Positions 11,759 through 20,183 of a stretch of 64,000 nucleotides of DNA are shown piece by piece. The stretch covers positions 1 to 64,000 of the forward strand of contig NZ_CANMLV010000022.1 of NCBI RefSeq assembly GCF_947498825.1. Direction: 5' to 3'. The position numbers were made by a program, and so were the translations under genes. The notes beneath the pieces were generated by a model. It did not search any database. It was not told the origin of the DNA and saw only the letters and a program-made list of their open reading frames with translations. Position 1 is the stretch's first letter. Each line of letters begins with the position of its first letter. Origin of the DNA: an uncultured Cedecea sp. Lineage in GTDB: Bacteria; Pseudomonadota; Gammaproteobacteria; Enterobacterales; Enterobacteriaceae.

Positions 11759-13195
11759 ATGAAGCAAGGTTTGCAATTACGGCTTAGCCAACAGCTTGCT
11801 ATGACGCCACAACTACAACAGGCCATTCGCCTGCTGCAGTTGTCGACGCTGGAACTTCAGCAAGAGCTCCAGCAAGCACTGGAAAGTAACCCTTTGCTTG
11901 AGCAAACCGATCCGCATGATGAAATTGATATTCAGAATGTGGCAGACACTGACAGCCTGGATACGCGTGAAGCACTTGAACAAAAAGATATGCCAGAAGA
12001 GCTGCCGCTGGATGCCAGCTGGGATGAAATCTACACGGCGGGTACACCTTCCGGAACAGGTACAGACTACATTGATGACCTGTTACCGGTCTATCAAGGC
12101 GAAACGACTCAGTCACTTCAAGACTACCTGACATGGCAGGTCTCTCTGACCCCCTTCTCTGATACCGATACCGCCATTGCCACCGCCATTGTTGATGCGG
12201 TTGATGATACGGGGTATCTCACCGTCTCAGTGGCGGATATTCTGGAAAGTTTAGGTGATGATGAAATCACTATCGAAGAGGTAGAAGCGGTTCTTAAACG
12301 TATCCAACGCTTTGACCCGGTCGGCGTTGCAGCCAGGGACTTAAAAGATTGTCTGTTGGTTCAGCTATCGACGTACGCGAAAGAGACGCCATTCTTAGCC
12401 CAGGCGCGCCTTATCGTTAGTGAGCACCTGGACCTGTTAGCGAATCATGACTTCCGTAATCTGATGCGTCTTACCCGACTGAAAGAAGAGGTTCTGAAAG
12501 AGGCTATCGAATTGATCCAGTCGCTGGATCCTCGTCCGGGTCAGTCGATTCAGATGGATGAACCTGAATACGTTATTCCTGATGTTCTGGTACGAAAACA
12601 CCTGAATAAATGGACTGTCGAGTTAAATTCAGAAAGTATCCCGCGTCTTAAAATTAACCAGCAATACGCTGCAATGGGCAATAATAACGCCCGTAATGAC
12701 AGCGACTCGCAATTTATTCGTAGCCATCTGCAAGATGCCAGATGGTTGATAAAAAGTCTTGAAAGCCGAAATGATACGCTACTTCGCGTCAGTTGCTGTA
12801 TTGTCGAGCAACAGCAAGACTTTTTTGAATATGGGGCCGAACATATGAAGCCCATGGTACTCGCCGATATCGCTCAGGCAGTTGAAATGCATGAGTCGAC
12901 TATTTCGCGCGTGACCACGCAAAAATATCTTCACAGCCCAAGAGGTATCTTTGAGCTAAAATACTTTTTCTCAAGCCATGTTAATACAGAGGGGGGCGGT
13001 GAAGCGTCCTCGACAGCAATCAGAGCATTAGTTAAAAAACTGATTGCGGCAGAAAACCCGGCGAAACCACTCAGCGACAGTAAACTCACCTCATTACTCT
13101 CCGAACAGGGTATTATGGTTGCTCGCCGAACAGTTGCGAAATATAGAGAGTCTTTATCCATCCCACCGTCAAATCAGCGTAAAAAACTCGTTTGA
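11759..13195 (+). CDS. rpoN: RNA polymerase sigma-54 factor
   Basis: Sigma-54 (478 residues; E. coli 477) directs RNA polymerase to -24/-12 promoters that need an AAA+ enhancer-binding activator, notably for nitrogen assimilation. The Gln/Leu-rich region I is at residues 1-48 and an acidic region II at about 50-110. The core-binding and DNA-binding domains follow, ending in the RpoN box ([10 protein letters not shown]) that reads the -24 element. Confidence 0.97.
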   Translation: MKQGLQLRLSQQLAMTPQLQQAIRLLQLSTLELQQELQQALESNPLLEQTDPHDEIDIQNVADTDSLDTREALEQKDMPEELPLDASWDEIYTAGTPSGTGTDYIDDLLPVYQGETTQSLQDYLTWQVSLTPFSDTDTAIATAIVDAVDDTGYLTVSVADILESLGDDEITIEEVEAVLKRIQRFDPVGVAARDLKDCLLVQLSTYAKETPFLAQARLIVSEHLDLLANHDFRNLMRLTRLKEEVLKEAIELIQSLDPRPGQSIQMDEPEYVIPDVLVRKHLNKWTVELNSESIPRLKINQQYAAMGNNNARNDSDSQFIRSHLQDARWLIKSLESRNDTLLRVSCCIVEQQQDFFEYGAEHMKPMVLADIAQAVEMHESTISRVTTQKYLHSPRGIFELKYFFSSHVNTEGGGEASSTAIRALVKKLIAAENPAKPLSDSKLTSLLSEQGIMVARRTVAKYRESLSIPPSNQRKKLV

Positions 13196-13217
13196 CTCCA
13201 CTGATAAGGAAGACAAT

Positions 13218-13505
13218 ATGCAGCTCAACATTACTGGCCAAAACGTAGAAATTACTGATGCTCTGCGTGATTTTTTGAATACCAAGTTTGCAAAACTGGA
13301 ACAGTACTTCGAAAGAATTAACCAGGTTTATATTGTCTTAAAGGTAGAAAAAGTGACTCAGATAGCGGATGCTACGTTACATGTAAACGGTGGGGAATTG
13401 CACGCAAGTGCAGAAGGTCAGGATATGTACGCCGCGATTGATGGTCTGATTGACAAATTAGCTCGTCAGTTAACTAAACATAAAGACAAATTAAAACAAC
13501 ATTGA
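13218..13505 (+). CDS. hpf: Ribosome hibernation promoting factor (short form)
   Basis: A 95-residue factor that binds the 30S subunit and promotes 100S ribosome dimers with RMF in stationary phase. It starts MQLNITGQNVEITDALRDF as in E. coli; AAGGAAGAC precedes ATG 13218. The frame is open much further upstream inside rpoN, but that extension has no homology and no ribosome-binding site. Confidence 0.96.
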   Translation: MQLNITGQNVEITDALRDFLNTKFAKLEQYFERINQVYIVLKVEKVTQIADATLHVNGGELHASAEGQDMYAAIDGLIDKLARQLTKHKDKLKQH

Positions 13506-13531
13506 TAATCCAGGCATTCACTGTGCTTTAT

Positions 13532-13559
13532 CGGCCCGTTTACTTCCGGTAACGGGCCG
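13532..13559 (+). other. Intergenic hairpin between hpf and ptsN
   Basis: CGGCCCGTT (13532-13540) and AACGGGCCG (13551-13559) form a perfect 9-bp GC-rich stem with a 10-base loop. No T-run follows, so it may be an attenuator or an RNA-stabilising or processing structure inside the rpoN-hpf-ptsN-rapZ-npr transcript. Confidence 0.6.
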
Positions 13560-13586
13560 TTCGCATAAAAATGCTTAGGTGAACTT

Positions 13587-14087
13587 ATGACAAACAACGA
13601 TTCCATTTTGCAATTGAGCAGTGTTCTTAGCCAAGAATGTACCCGTAGTGTCGTCCACTGCCAAAGTAAAAAGCGTGCGCTGGAAATTATCAGCGAACTG
13701 GCAGCGAAACAACTCGGCCTGCCCTCTCAGGTTGTCTTTGAGGCAGTTCTCACGCGTGAGCGTATGGGAAGTACCGGTATTGGTAATGGTATTGCGATTC
13801 CTCATGGAAAAATTGGAGAGGATGTAAAAGCAGCTGTCGGGGTTTTTATTCAGCTGGAAACGCCTATCGCTTTTGACTCGATAGATAATCAACCCGTAGA
13901 CTTACTTTTCGCCTTACTGGTACCAGCCGGACAGACGAAAACGCACCTGCATACTCTGTCCTTGGTCGCAAAACGGCTGGCCGATAAAAATATCTGTCGG
14001 CGCTTACGGTTAGCGAGTAATGATACGGATCTCTACAATATCATCACAGACACGAATACCTCTGTTGATGATACCCGTAACGAGTAA
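13587..14087 (+). CDS. ptsN: Nitrogen-regulatory PTS protein EIIA(Ntr)
   Basis: A 166-residue EIIA-type phosphocarrier, the last member of the PtsP-NPr-EIIA(Ntr) chain, which controls potassium uptake and other processes rather than sugar import. The phosphorylation site is His73 in GIAIPHGK. Its upstream phosphodonor NPr is encoded two genes downstream. Confidence 0.96.
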   Translation: MTNNDSILQLSSVLSQECTRSVVHCQSKKRALEIISELAAKQLGLPSQVVFEAVLTRERMGSTGIGNGIAIPHGKIGEDVKAAVGVFIQLETPIAFDSIDNQPVDLLFALLVPAGQTKTHLHTLSLVAKRLADKNICRRLRLASNDTDLYNIITDTNTSVDDTRNE

Positions 14088-14130
14088 AATGTTGTGACAG
14101 AAAAGACAGCTAAATCTGGAGAGTGAGCAT

Positions 14131-14985
14131 ATGGTACTGATGATCGTTAGCGGTACTTCAGGGTCGGGGAAATCTGTAGCTCTGCGCGCACTGGAGGATA
14201 TGGGATTTTATTGCGTGGATAACCTGCCGGTCGTATTACTACCCGAACTGGCAAAGACGCTAAGTGGCCGTGAAATTTCAGCGGCAATCAGCATCGACGT
14301 GCGTAATATGCCAGAATCACCGGAAATTTTTGAGCAGGCTATGGATAATCTGCCGGATGACTTTACTCCGCAGCTGCTCTTTTTAGATGCCGATCGTAAT
14401 ACACTGATTCGACGTTATAGTGATACACGTCGCCTGCATCCTTTATCCAGCAAGAATCTTTCGCTTGAAAGTGCTATTGATGAAGAAAGCCATTTACTTG
14501 AGCCTCTGAAGTCCCGTGCAGACCTGATTATCGACACATCGGAAATGTCAGTACATGAATTGGCCGAGATGCTCCGTACTCGTCTGCTTGGCAAACGTGA
14601 ACGTGAACTGACAATGGTATTTGAGTCGTTCGGGTTTAAGCATGGGATCCCGATAGATGCAGATTATGTCTTTGACGTGCGGTTTCTGCCAAACCCTCAC
14701 TGGGATCCTAAATTGCGCCCAATGACAGGTCTCGATCGTCCCGTAGCCGCTTTTCTTGACAGGCATACTGAGGTCCATAACTTTATTTACCAGACCCGGA
14801 GTTATCTGGAGTTATGGCTACCGATGCTGGAAACTAATAACCGTAGTTATCTGACGGTCGCTATTGGTTGTACCGGGGGTAAACACCGTTCGGTTTATAT
14901 TGCAGAACAACTTGCAGATTATTTTCGTTCACGCGGTAAAAATGTCCAGTCACGCCACAGAACGTTAGAAAAACGTAAATCATGA
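14131..14985 (+). CDS. rapZ: RNase adapter protein RapZ
   Basis: A 284-residue RNA-binding protein that senses glucosamine 6-phosphate and delivers the small RNA GlmZ to RNase E, controlling glmS. The P-loop GTSGSGKS is at residues 8-15, and the C-terminal domain carries [12 protein letters not shown]. The basic tail ([19 protein letters not shown]) is the RNA-binding end. It overlaps npr by four bases (ATGA). Confidence 0.96.
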   Translation: MVLMIVSGTSGSGKSVALRALEDMGFYCVDNLPVVLLPELAKTLSGREISAAISIDVRNMPESPEIFEQAMDNLPDDFTPQLLFLDADRNTLIRRYSDTRRLHPLSSKNLSLESAIDEESHLLEPLKSRADLIIDTSEMSVHELAEMLRTRLLGKRERELTMVFESFGFKHGIPIDADYVFDVRFLPNPHWDPKLRPMTGLDRPVAAFLDRHTEVHNFIYQTRSYLELWLPMLETNNRSYLTVAIGCTGGKHRSVYIAEQLADYFRSRGKNVQSRHRTLEKRKS

Positions 14986-15254
14986 CAGTAAAGCAAACGG
15001 TTGAAATCACTAACAAGCTGGGCATGCATGCCCGCCCGGCGATGAAACTGTTTGAGCTGGTACAGAGCTTCGATGCTGAAGTGCTGCTTCGTAATGAAGC
15101 GGGTACCGAAGCCGAAGCAAGTAGTGTGATTGCCTTATTGATGCTTGATTCTTCACAGGGGGGGCATATCGAAGTCGAAGTCAGTGGACCTCAGGAAGAG
15201 CAGGCGCTGGCCGCTGTGATAGCCTTATTCAATGCAGGATTCGATGAAGACTAA
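14982..15254 (+). CDS. npr: Nitrogen-PTS phosphocarrier NPr
   Basis: A 90-residue HPr-like protein (also called ptsO) that passes phosphate from PtsP to EIIA(Ntr). The active His16 lies in LGMHARPA and the second conserved segment is [10 protein letters not shown]. It is the last gene of the rpoN operon and converges on mtgA 22 bases later; I see no obvious strong terminator in that gap. Confidence 0.95.
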   Translation: MTVKQTVEITNKLGMHARPAMKLFELVQSFDAEVLLRNEAGTEAEASSVIALLMLDSSQGGHIEVEVSGPQEEQALAAVIALFNAGFDED

Positions 15255-15276
15255 TCAGGTCTTCATTTTCCCCTTT

Positions 15277-16005
15277 TTACTGCAGATTATGCTGTTTCAT
15301 AAATGACTCACCGCCCAACTGGCGCATCTGGCGCAAAATCCAACGCTGACGCTGAATAACATAGCCTGATGGTGCATTCACCTTAAACCGTATCGGATTA
15401 GGGAGTACCGCGGCTAACAGCGCAGCCTCTGCCTGAGTGAGCTGTCTGGCCGATTTTTTAAAGTAATGCCGGGCCGCAGCCTCAACACCAAAAATCCCCT
15501 CACCAAACTCAGCAATATTCAAATATACGGTTAAAATGCGTTTTTTACTCCAGACCGCTTCCGTCACCAGGGTTAATCCGGCTTCCAGCCCCTTACGCAC
15601 CCAGCTACGTCCGTCCCACAAAAAAAGATTTTTCACCGTTTGCTGTGAAATTGTCGAGGCACCGCGGACACGATTCTCGTTACGTTCATTGTAAGCCAGC
15701 GCTTTCTCGATAGCACCAACGTCAATGCCCCAGTGATCGGGAAACTTTTGATCCTCGGCAGCAATGACCGCCAGCCCCATCCACGGAGAAATATCATCCA
15801 TGCTGACCCAGTCAGAATGCGCCCGATAGCTAAAATCCCCCTCTAACCAGGCACTGACTTGCCTGTCAACCATCACGGCTGAAAAGGGAACCGGTATCAA
15901 ACTAAACAGCACTATTCCGGCTAACCATAATCCGATAATAGCCAGAACAGCACGCAAAATAATGCGCTTTAGCCTATGAAACAGAGTAAAGCGCCGCTTT
16001 GTCAT
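15277..16005 (-). CDS. mtgA: Monofunctional peptidoglycan glycosyltransferase
   Basis: A 242-residue inner-membrane enzyme that polymerises lipid II into glycan strands but has no transpeptidase domain. One N-terminal helix (about residues 17-37) anchors a GT51 domain with the catalytic Glu in [12 protein letters not shown] and the conserved [12 protein letters not shown]. Its ATG overlaps the elbB stop (ATGA), so the two are translationally coupled. Confidence 0.95.
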   Translation of the reverse strand: MTKRRFTLFHRLKRIILRAVLAIIGLWLAGIVLFSLIPVPFSAVMVDRQVSAWLEGDFSYRAHSDWVSMDDISPWMGLAVIAAEDQKFPDHWGIDVGAIEKALAYNERNENRVRGASTISQQTVKNLFLWDGRSWVRKGLEAGLTLVTEAVWSKKRILTVYLNIAEFGEGIFGVEAAARHYFKKSARQLTQAEAALLAAVLPNPIRFKVNAPSGYVIQRQRWILRQMRQLGGESFMKQHNLQ

Positions 16006-16652
16006 GCCAGTACCAGTACACGAGAGACCAGTTTATTGATACCCGCTGCTGCCTCATTTATACGCGTTGCCAGCATATAAGCGGGTGTCGTCACCACTTT
16101 GTGCTCTTCATCGACCACAATATCGTCTACCGGACAAGGCACGTGCTCAGCCCCCATATCTTCCAGCATTTCTGCGGTATCGATGTCTGTTCCGATGGTG
16201 ATACGTAGCGGGATCTCAAGAATTTTAGGTAACATAACGGGAGCAATGCACATAAAACCCAAGGGTTTCCCTTGAGCATGGCAGTCACGTACCAGCCTGG
16301 TAAAGTCATCATCTACCGTACAATCGATTCCTTCGGTCGCAAAAGTACTTAAATTTTTTGCGGCGCCAAAACCGCCGGGGACGATTAATCCGTCAAGATC
16401 TTCAGCGTTTGCTTCATGTAAAGGCCGAATATTTCCTCGGGTAATACGTGCTGCTTCCTGCAGTATCGAGCGTTGTTGCTCAACCTTATCTCCCGTCAGA
16501 TGATCAATCACCTCAGACTGGGTTTTATCTGGTGCGAAACAAACGGCTTCAACTTCTGATTCGGCGAGCGCCAGCAGCGTTAATACTGCTTCATGAATTT
16601 CACTGCCATCGTAAACACCACAACCACTCAACACTACGCCAATTTTTTTCAT
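16002..16652 (-). CDS. elbB: Glyoxalase III-like / isoprenoid biosynthesis protein ElbB
   Basis: A 216-residue member of the DJ-1/PfpI superfamily. The nucleophile-elbow Cys is in [12 protein letters not shown] and the N-terminus is [20 protein letters not shown]. Weak glyoxalase activity has been reported for E. coli ElbB and its biological role is unsettled. ATG 16652 follows GGAAGGAAC and matches E. coli; a longer in-frame start is six codons upstream. It forms a two-gene operon with mtgA. Confidence 0.93.
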   Translation of the reverse strand: MKKIGVVLSGCGVYDGSEIHEAVLTLLALAESEVEAVCFAPDKTQSEVIDHLTGDKVEQQRSILQEAARITRGNIRPLHEANAEDLDGLIVPGGFGAAKNLSTFATEGIDCTVDDDFTRLVRDCHAQGKPLGFMCIAPVMLPKILEIPLRITIGTDIDTAEMLEDMGAEHVPCPVDDIVVDEEHKVVTTPAYMLATRINEAAAGINKLVSRVLVLA

Positions 16653-16753
16653 CTGTTCCTTCCCATACAAGCTTACTGGAATAATTTATTAACAATAATT
16701 AACGCATTTTTCGGCTTTATATAACAACATTTCAAATCTTTGCTATCTTGTAT

Positions 16754-16878
16754 ATAGCCAAAATAATTCAAGTTGCTTGTAGACTCCCAGTTCAGCCCGT
16801 CGATGAGCATAGATAAACTATGTCATTCAGCGGACTGGACGCAGGTAACACCCAGGCAACTTGAAGTATGACGGGTAT
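16754..16878 (+). repeat. ERIC-like palindromic repeat, copy 1 (abuts arcZ)
   Basis: A 125-base element. The left end ATAGCCAAAATAATTCAAG and the right end CTTGAAGTATGACGGGTAT are inverted relatives of each other, and the core has GATGAGCATAGATAAACTATG. It is the same family as the copies at 32838, 43239, 52992, 53281 and 55017. Its last base lies immediately before the first base of the ArcZ RNA as aligned with E. coli. Confidence 0.8.
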
Positions 16879-16879
16879 A

Positions 16880-17002
16880 GTGCGACAAGGATTCGATTAA
16901 TGGTTGTACTACACAAATCAAGCAACAAATCAAAGTACAACGTCATTTTCCCTGGTGTTGGCGCCGTATTCGCGCACCCCGGCTTCGCCGGGGTCATTTT
17001 TT
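16880..17002 (+). ncRNA. arcZ: Hfq-dependent small RNA ArcZ
   Basis: The stretch TTTCCCTGGTGTTGGCGC (about 16947-16964) followed by GTATTCGCGCACCCCGG matches the conserved 3' half of ArcZ, including the seed in the processed form that activates rpoS translation. The RNA ends in its own terminator: ACCCCGGC (16976-16983) and GCCGGGGT (16987-16994) around TTC, then CATTTTTTT. The 5' end (GTGCGACAAGG) resembles the E. coli start GTGCGGCC, but the 5' half has otherwise diverged, as is usual. Position between elbB and arcB is as in E. coli, where ArcZ is repressed by ArcA-ArcB and in turn represses arcB. Its tail overlaps the arcB stop region on the opposite strand. Confidence 0.9.
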
Positions 17003-17003
17003 T
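16976..17003 (+). terminator. ArcZ rho-independent terminator
   Basis: A perfect 8-bp GC-rich stem with a 3-base loop, followed by CA and seven T on the plus strand. Read from the minus strand it lies directly at the arcB stop codon and may also stabilise the arcB 3' end. Confidence 0.85.
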
Positions 17004-19333
17004 CCAGCCTCAGCAACCCAGGCTTTTAAGACATCCACATCATGCTGCCATTCATGTCTTAACTGCTCTATCCATTCACCGACATTATCAGACCATGCGG
17101 GTAAGTCTGGTGATTGAATTTGCTGGGCTATTTGCTGTAAATGACGCAAACCTACCGAGCCTGCTGCACCTTTGATTTTATGTCCTTCCTCAACAATACC
17201 TTTATCATCTCTGGCAGTCATATTAGAGTCGAGCACATCCAAGTATCCAGGCATCATTTTTTCAAACATCTGGAGCCCGTCGATAATTATCTTCGCCCCT
17301 ACCAGGTCAATATATTGTTCAAGCATTGGAATATCGAGTAAAGCCTTCTCTGTTTCAGCAACGGTATTCACCGGTGCCAGAGTGCCTTCAGTATCCTGCG
17401 CATCCCAGTATTTTCGAATAATCGACATTAATGCGGGCACTGCCAGCGGTTTACTCAGTACATCATCCATACCGGCGTCGAGATATTCTTTTTTATTCTT
17501 TAACACATTCGCCGTTAATGCCACCAGCGGTGGGAGTGACGCTTTATCAAAACGCTGATTAAGTGCGCGCGAGATATCCATACCGGTCATATCTGGTAGC
17601 TGAATATCCAGCAGTATCAAGTCGTATTCACCAGGAACAAACATCTCTAGCGCTTCTTTTCCGGTCATGGCAATATCAACGCTGTTGCCCAGTTTTTCCA
17701 GTACTGAGCGGGCAACCACGACATTTAACTCAATGTCTTCTACCAGCAAAACATGTAAAGCTGGCAACGGCATATCATCATCCAGGGTATCTTCAACTTC
17801 TTCAGCAACACTCGGTGCATGGACTTTCAGCATAAATACGGCCCCCTCACCTGGAGTGCTGCTCACGGTAATATCGCCCCCCATACTTTTTGCCAGACGG
17901 CGTGATACCGCAAGTCCAATACCAGTACCGGTTGCCGGTTTACCGCCATGCTTATCTTTGACCTGGTAATACATAGCAAAAATTTTATCTTGCTCGTCCC
18001 GAGGGATACCAATACCTGAATCCTGAACTTCAAAACACAGGCTCTGGTTTTCTTCATAGCGAATACGCACCGTAACCTGTCCCCCCTTAGAAGTAAATTT
18101 CACCGCATTACTAATAAGGTTCCATAAGATTTGACGCAGTCGAGTTCCGTCAGTGACCACCTTGTGGGGCACGGGAAGCAGCGGCTCCATCACAAAAGTC
18201 AGTCCTTTCTGTTGCGCCTGTAGCCCGGAGAGATTTTCGAGTTCAGCCAAGAAACTGGTGAAATCTATTGGCTGGTTATCAAGCTGAACTTTATGACGTT
18301 CAAGCTTATCCATATCAATAATATCGTTAAAAATATTACCCAACGTAATTGCTGAAACATGGATAGTTTTCAGATAGTTAGTTTGTTCATCCGTCAATTC
18401 AGTATCAAGCAGAATACGGCTCAGGCCAACAATACCGTTAAGTGGGGTACGGAGTTCATGACTGATAGTGGAAATAAAGGTGGTTTTATCCCGGCTGGCC
18501 CGCTCCAGAGCCTCCTGATAGCGCTTACGTTCGGTAATATCACGTCCAAAGCCCATTAAACCATGACGTTTCCCCACACGGTCATAGTAGGGCACTTTAC
18601 GGATCTCAAAACAGGCTTTACGTCCATCCGGGTATTCAAGCCACTGTTCGTAGGTCAGAGAAACGTTATGACGAAAGACTTTCTCATCCGTCTCGTTCAC
18701 CTTTAATGCTGCATCGGCAGAATAGACATCCTGAGGTTTCAGTTGAATAAGCTGCTTTTCACTTTTCCCCGTCAGTAGCTCCATTGCCCGGTTGCAGCCT
18801 GAAAACTCTTTGTCTTCATTACGATAAAAAACTAAGTCTGGCGAAGCATCAAGGAAGGATCGTAAAAAAGAGGATTGTTGCTCAAGTCTGATTTGCGTCA
18901 CTTCACGTTCCTGCATTTCAACTTTAAGCTGTTCCAGCATGTTATGACGCTCGGTCTCTGCTTTAACACGCTCAGCAATTTCCAAATTCAGCTGATTAAT
19001 ATTATCTTTCAGTTGTACATTAAGGCTCAGGTCTCGCTCGCGCATCTCTTCTAACTTATCGACCATTTTCGATAATCGCTGCCTGGACTCTTCAAGTTGT
19101 TCGACGACTATCGATAAAAAATAAACCGCCCAAGGCGTAATCAGCAAACCAAAGAAAATAGAGCGTACAACATCAATACTCTCAACCCGCCCGCTCATCA
19201 ACAGAGTCACCGCCATTTGTACGACCATGGCTGTCACCACCAAGGCCGAGGCTAGCAGCAGAGAAAAACGTACCAGACCGAGCTTGACCATTAAATCGAC
19301 GTAATACTGCGCTAATCTTCGGAGTTGTTTCAT
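16994..19333 (-). CDS. arcB: Anaerobic-respiration sensor histidine kinase ArcB
   Basis: A 779-residue tripartite hybrid kinase (E. coli 778) that phosphorylates ArcA when quinones are reduced. Two membrane helices lie at about residues 24-45 and 58-77, then a leucine-zipper-like coiled coil (about 78-150). The PAS domain contains both redox cysteines, Cys180 and Cys241. HisKA carries His292 in SHELRTPLNG, then come the ATPase domain (DSGIGIP, GTGIGLA), the receiver with Asp576 in LILLDIQLP, and the HPt domain with the phospho-His near 718 (EEGHKIKGAAGS). All relay residues are present. The last codons overlap the antisense arcZ terminator. Confidence 0.97.
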   Translation of the reverse strand: MKQLRRLAQYYVDLMVKLGLVRFSLLLASALVVTAMVVQMAVTLLMSGRVESIDVVRSIFFGLLITPWAVYFLSIVVEQLEESRQRLSKMVDKLEEMRERDLSLNVQLKDNINQLNLEIAERVKAETERHNMLEQLKVEMQEREVTQIRLEQQSSFLRSFLDASPDLVFYRNEDKEFSGCNRAMELLTGKSEKQLIQLKPQDVYSADAALKVNETDEKVFRHNVSLTYEQWLEYPDGRKACFEIRKVPYYDRVGKRHGLMGFGRDITERKRYQEALERASRDKTTFISTISHELRTPLNGIVGLSRILLDTELTDEQTNYLKTIHVSAITLGNIFNDIIDMDKLERHKVQLDNQPIDFTSFLAELENLSGLQAQQKGLTFVMEPLLPVPHKVVTDGTRLRQILWNLISNAVKFTSKGGQVTVRIRYEENQSLCFEVQDSGIGIPRDEQDKIFAMYYQVKDKHGGKPATGTGIGLAVSRRLAKSMGGDITVSSTPGEGAVFMLKVHAPSVAEEVEDTLDDDMPLPALHVLLVEDIELNVVVARSVLEKLGNSVDIAMTGKEALEMFVPGEYDLILLDIQLPDMTGMDISRALNQRFDKASLPPLVALTANVLKNKKEYLDAGMDDVLSKPLAVPALMSIIRKYWDAQDTEGTLAPVNTVAETEKALLDIPMLEQYIDLVGAKIIIDGLQMFEKMMPGYLDVLDSNMTARDDKGIVEEGHKIKGAAGSVGLRHLQQIAQQIQSPDLPAWSDNVGEWIEQLRHEWQHDVDVLKAWVAEAGKK

Positions 19334-20183
19334 TGGTGATTTCCTTTACCACAGAGACATTAAATATACCGCAAAATGAGCAACAGCCCAGACTTAAAGC
19401 CTGGAATGATTCTTGTCTCTTTCTTCTGCTCACATACCGTTATTGCGCTGTAAAAAGACAGATAGAATACCCAATAAATCTATTGACTAATTTAGTGAAT
19501 AGAATAATCTGGTACATCCCCATAATAAATGGGGAATTATACTGCCATTTCTACATAACTTTGACGATGACACAGATCAACAGTCACGGCGGAGCTATAC
19601 CTTTTGCATATTAATGCACATAAACTGCAGATTTAGTCTGTCCTCAGTAATAGCTTTTTCTTATATCTCACCATTTAACTTTGTAAAATGTTATAAAATC
19701 CTAAAAAACAGCTAATTACTTCACAATTGACATTGCACATAGTTTTTAATCCTAAAAATATCAAATATATTAGAGGAATGTTAAATTAAAAACGCTCACA
19801 AACAGTGAGTAAGATCACAAAAAACAAAGCATTCACTTAACCCTGCGCTAGCAATAAAATATATAAGCAATTGATTTAAAACACATTAAATAGCAAGCAT
19901 TCTATTCCCCTGACAAAGCAATGCTATTTGACGTGTATGCGCTTTCCCGATAACGTGGTTATCCGCTGGAAGCTTTCTGGATGAGTGTTTCACTCATCAT
20001 ATTTATGCAGTAATTGAGATTCCCTCGTTAGCAAGTTCAACCCTTGCGAAACCGGATACGTCGGCTACAAGAAGGCGACACACGGGCAGGTGCCATATGC
20101 ACTCATCCCGTTGCCGCACCCTAACTGTGCCTACGTATAACCGGACAGAGGAGTCACGCAGAGCCTGGGGAGGTTCACTGATT
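19334..20183. promoter_or_regulatory. Long AT-rich regulatory region between arcB and gltB
   Basis: These 850 bases hold the arcB promoter (minus) and the gltB promoter and leader (plus), with no convincing gene. The middle (about 19600-19920) is very AT-rich, as expected where Lrp and IHF bind upstream of gltBD in E. coli. A CRP-like site, AGTGA-N6-TCACA, is at 19804-19819 (four of five and five of five bases match the half-sites). In the probable leader, GATGAGTG-ttt-CACTCATC forms a hairpin at 19980-19998. GGGGAGG before ATG 20184 is the gltB ribosome-binding site. Confidence 0.55.

Noticed and set aside
16976-17003. The GC-rich hairpin as the arcB terminator.
   Set aside because: The T-run is on the plus strand and the upstream bases match ArcZ, so it is the ArcZ terminator.
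20097-20183. A longer gltB start at 20097.
   Set aside because: It adds 29 residues not needed for the known propeptide, and the ribosome-binding site GGGGAGG fits ATG 20184.
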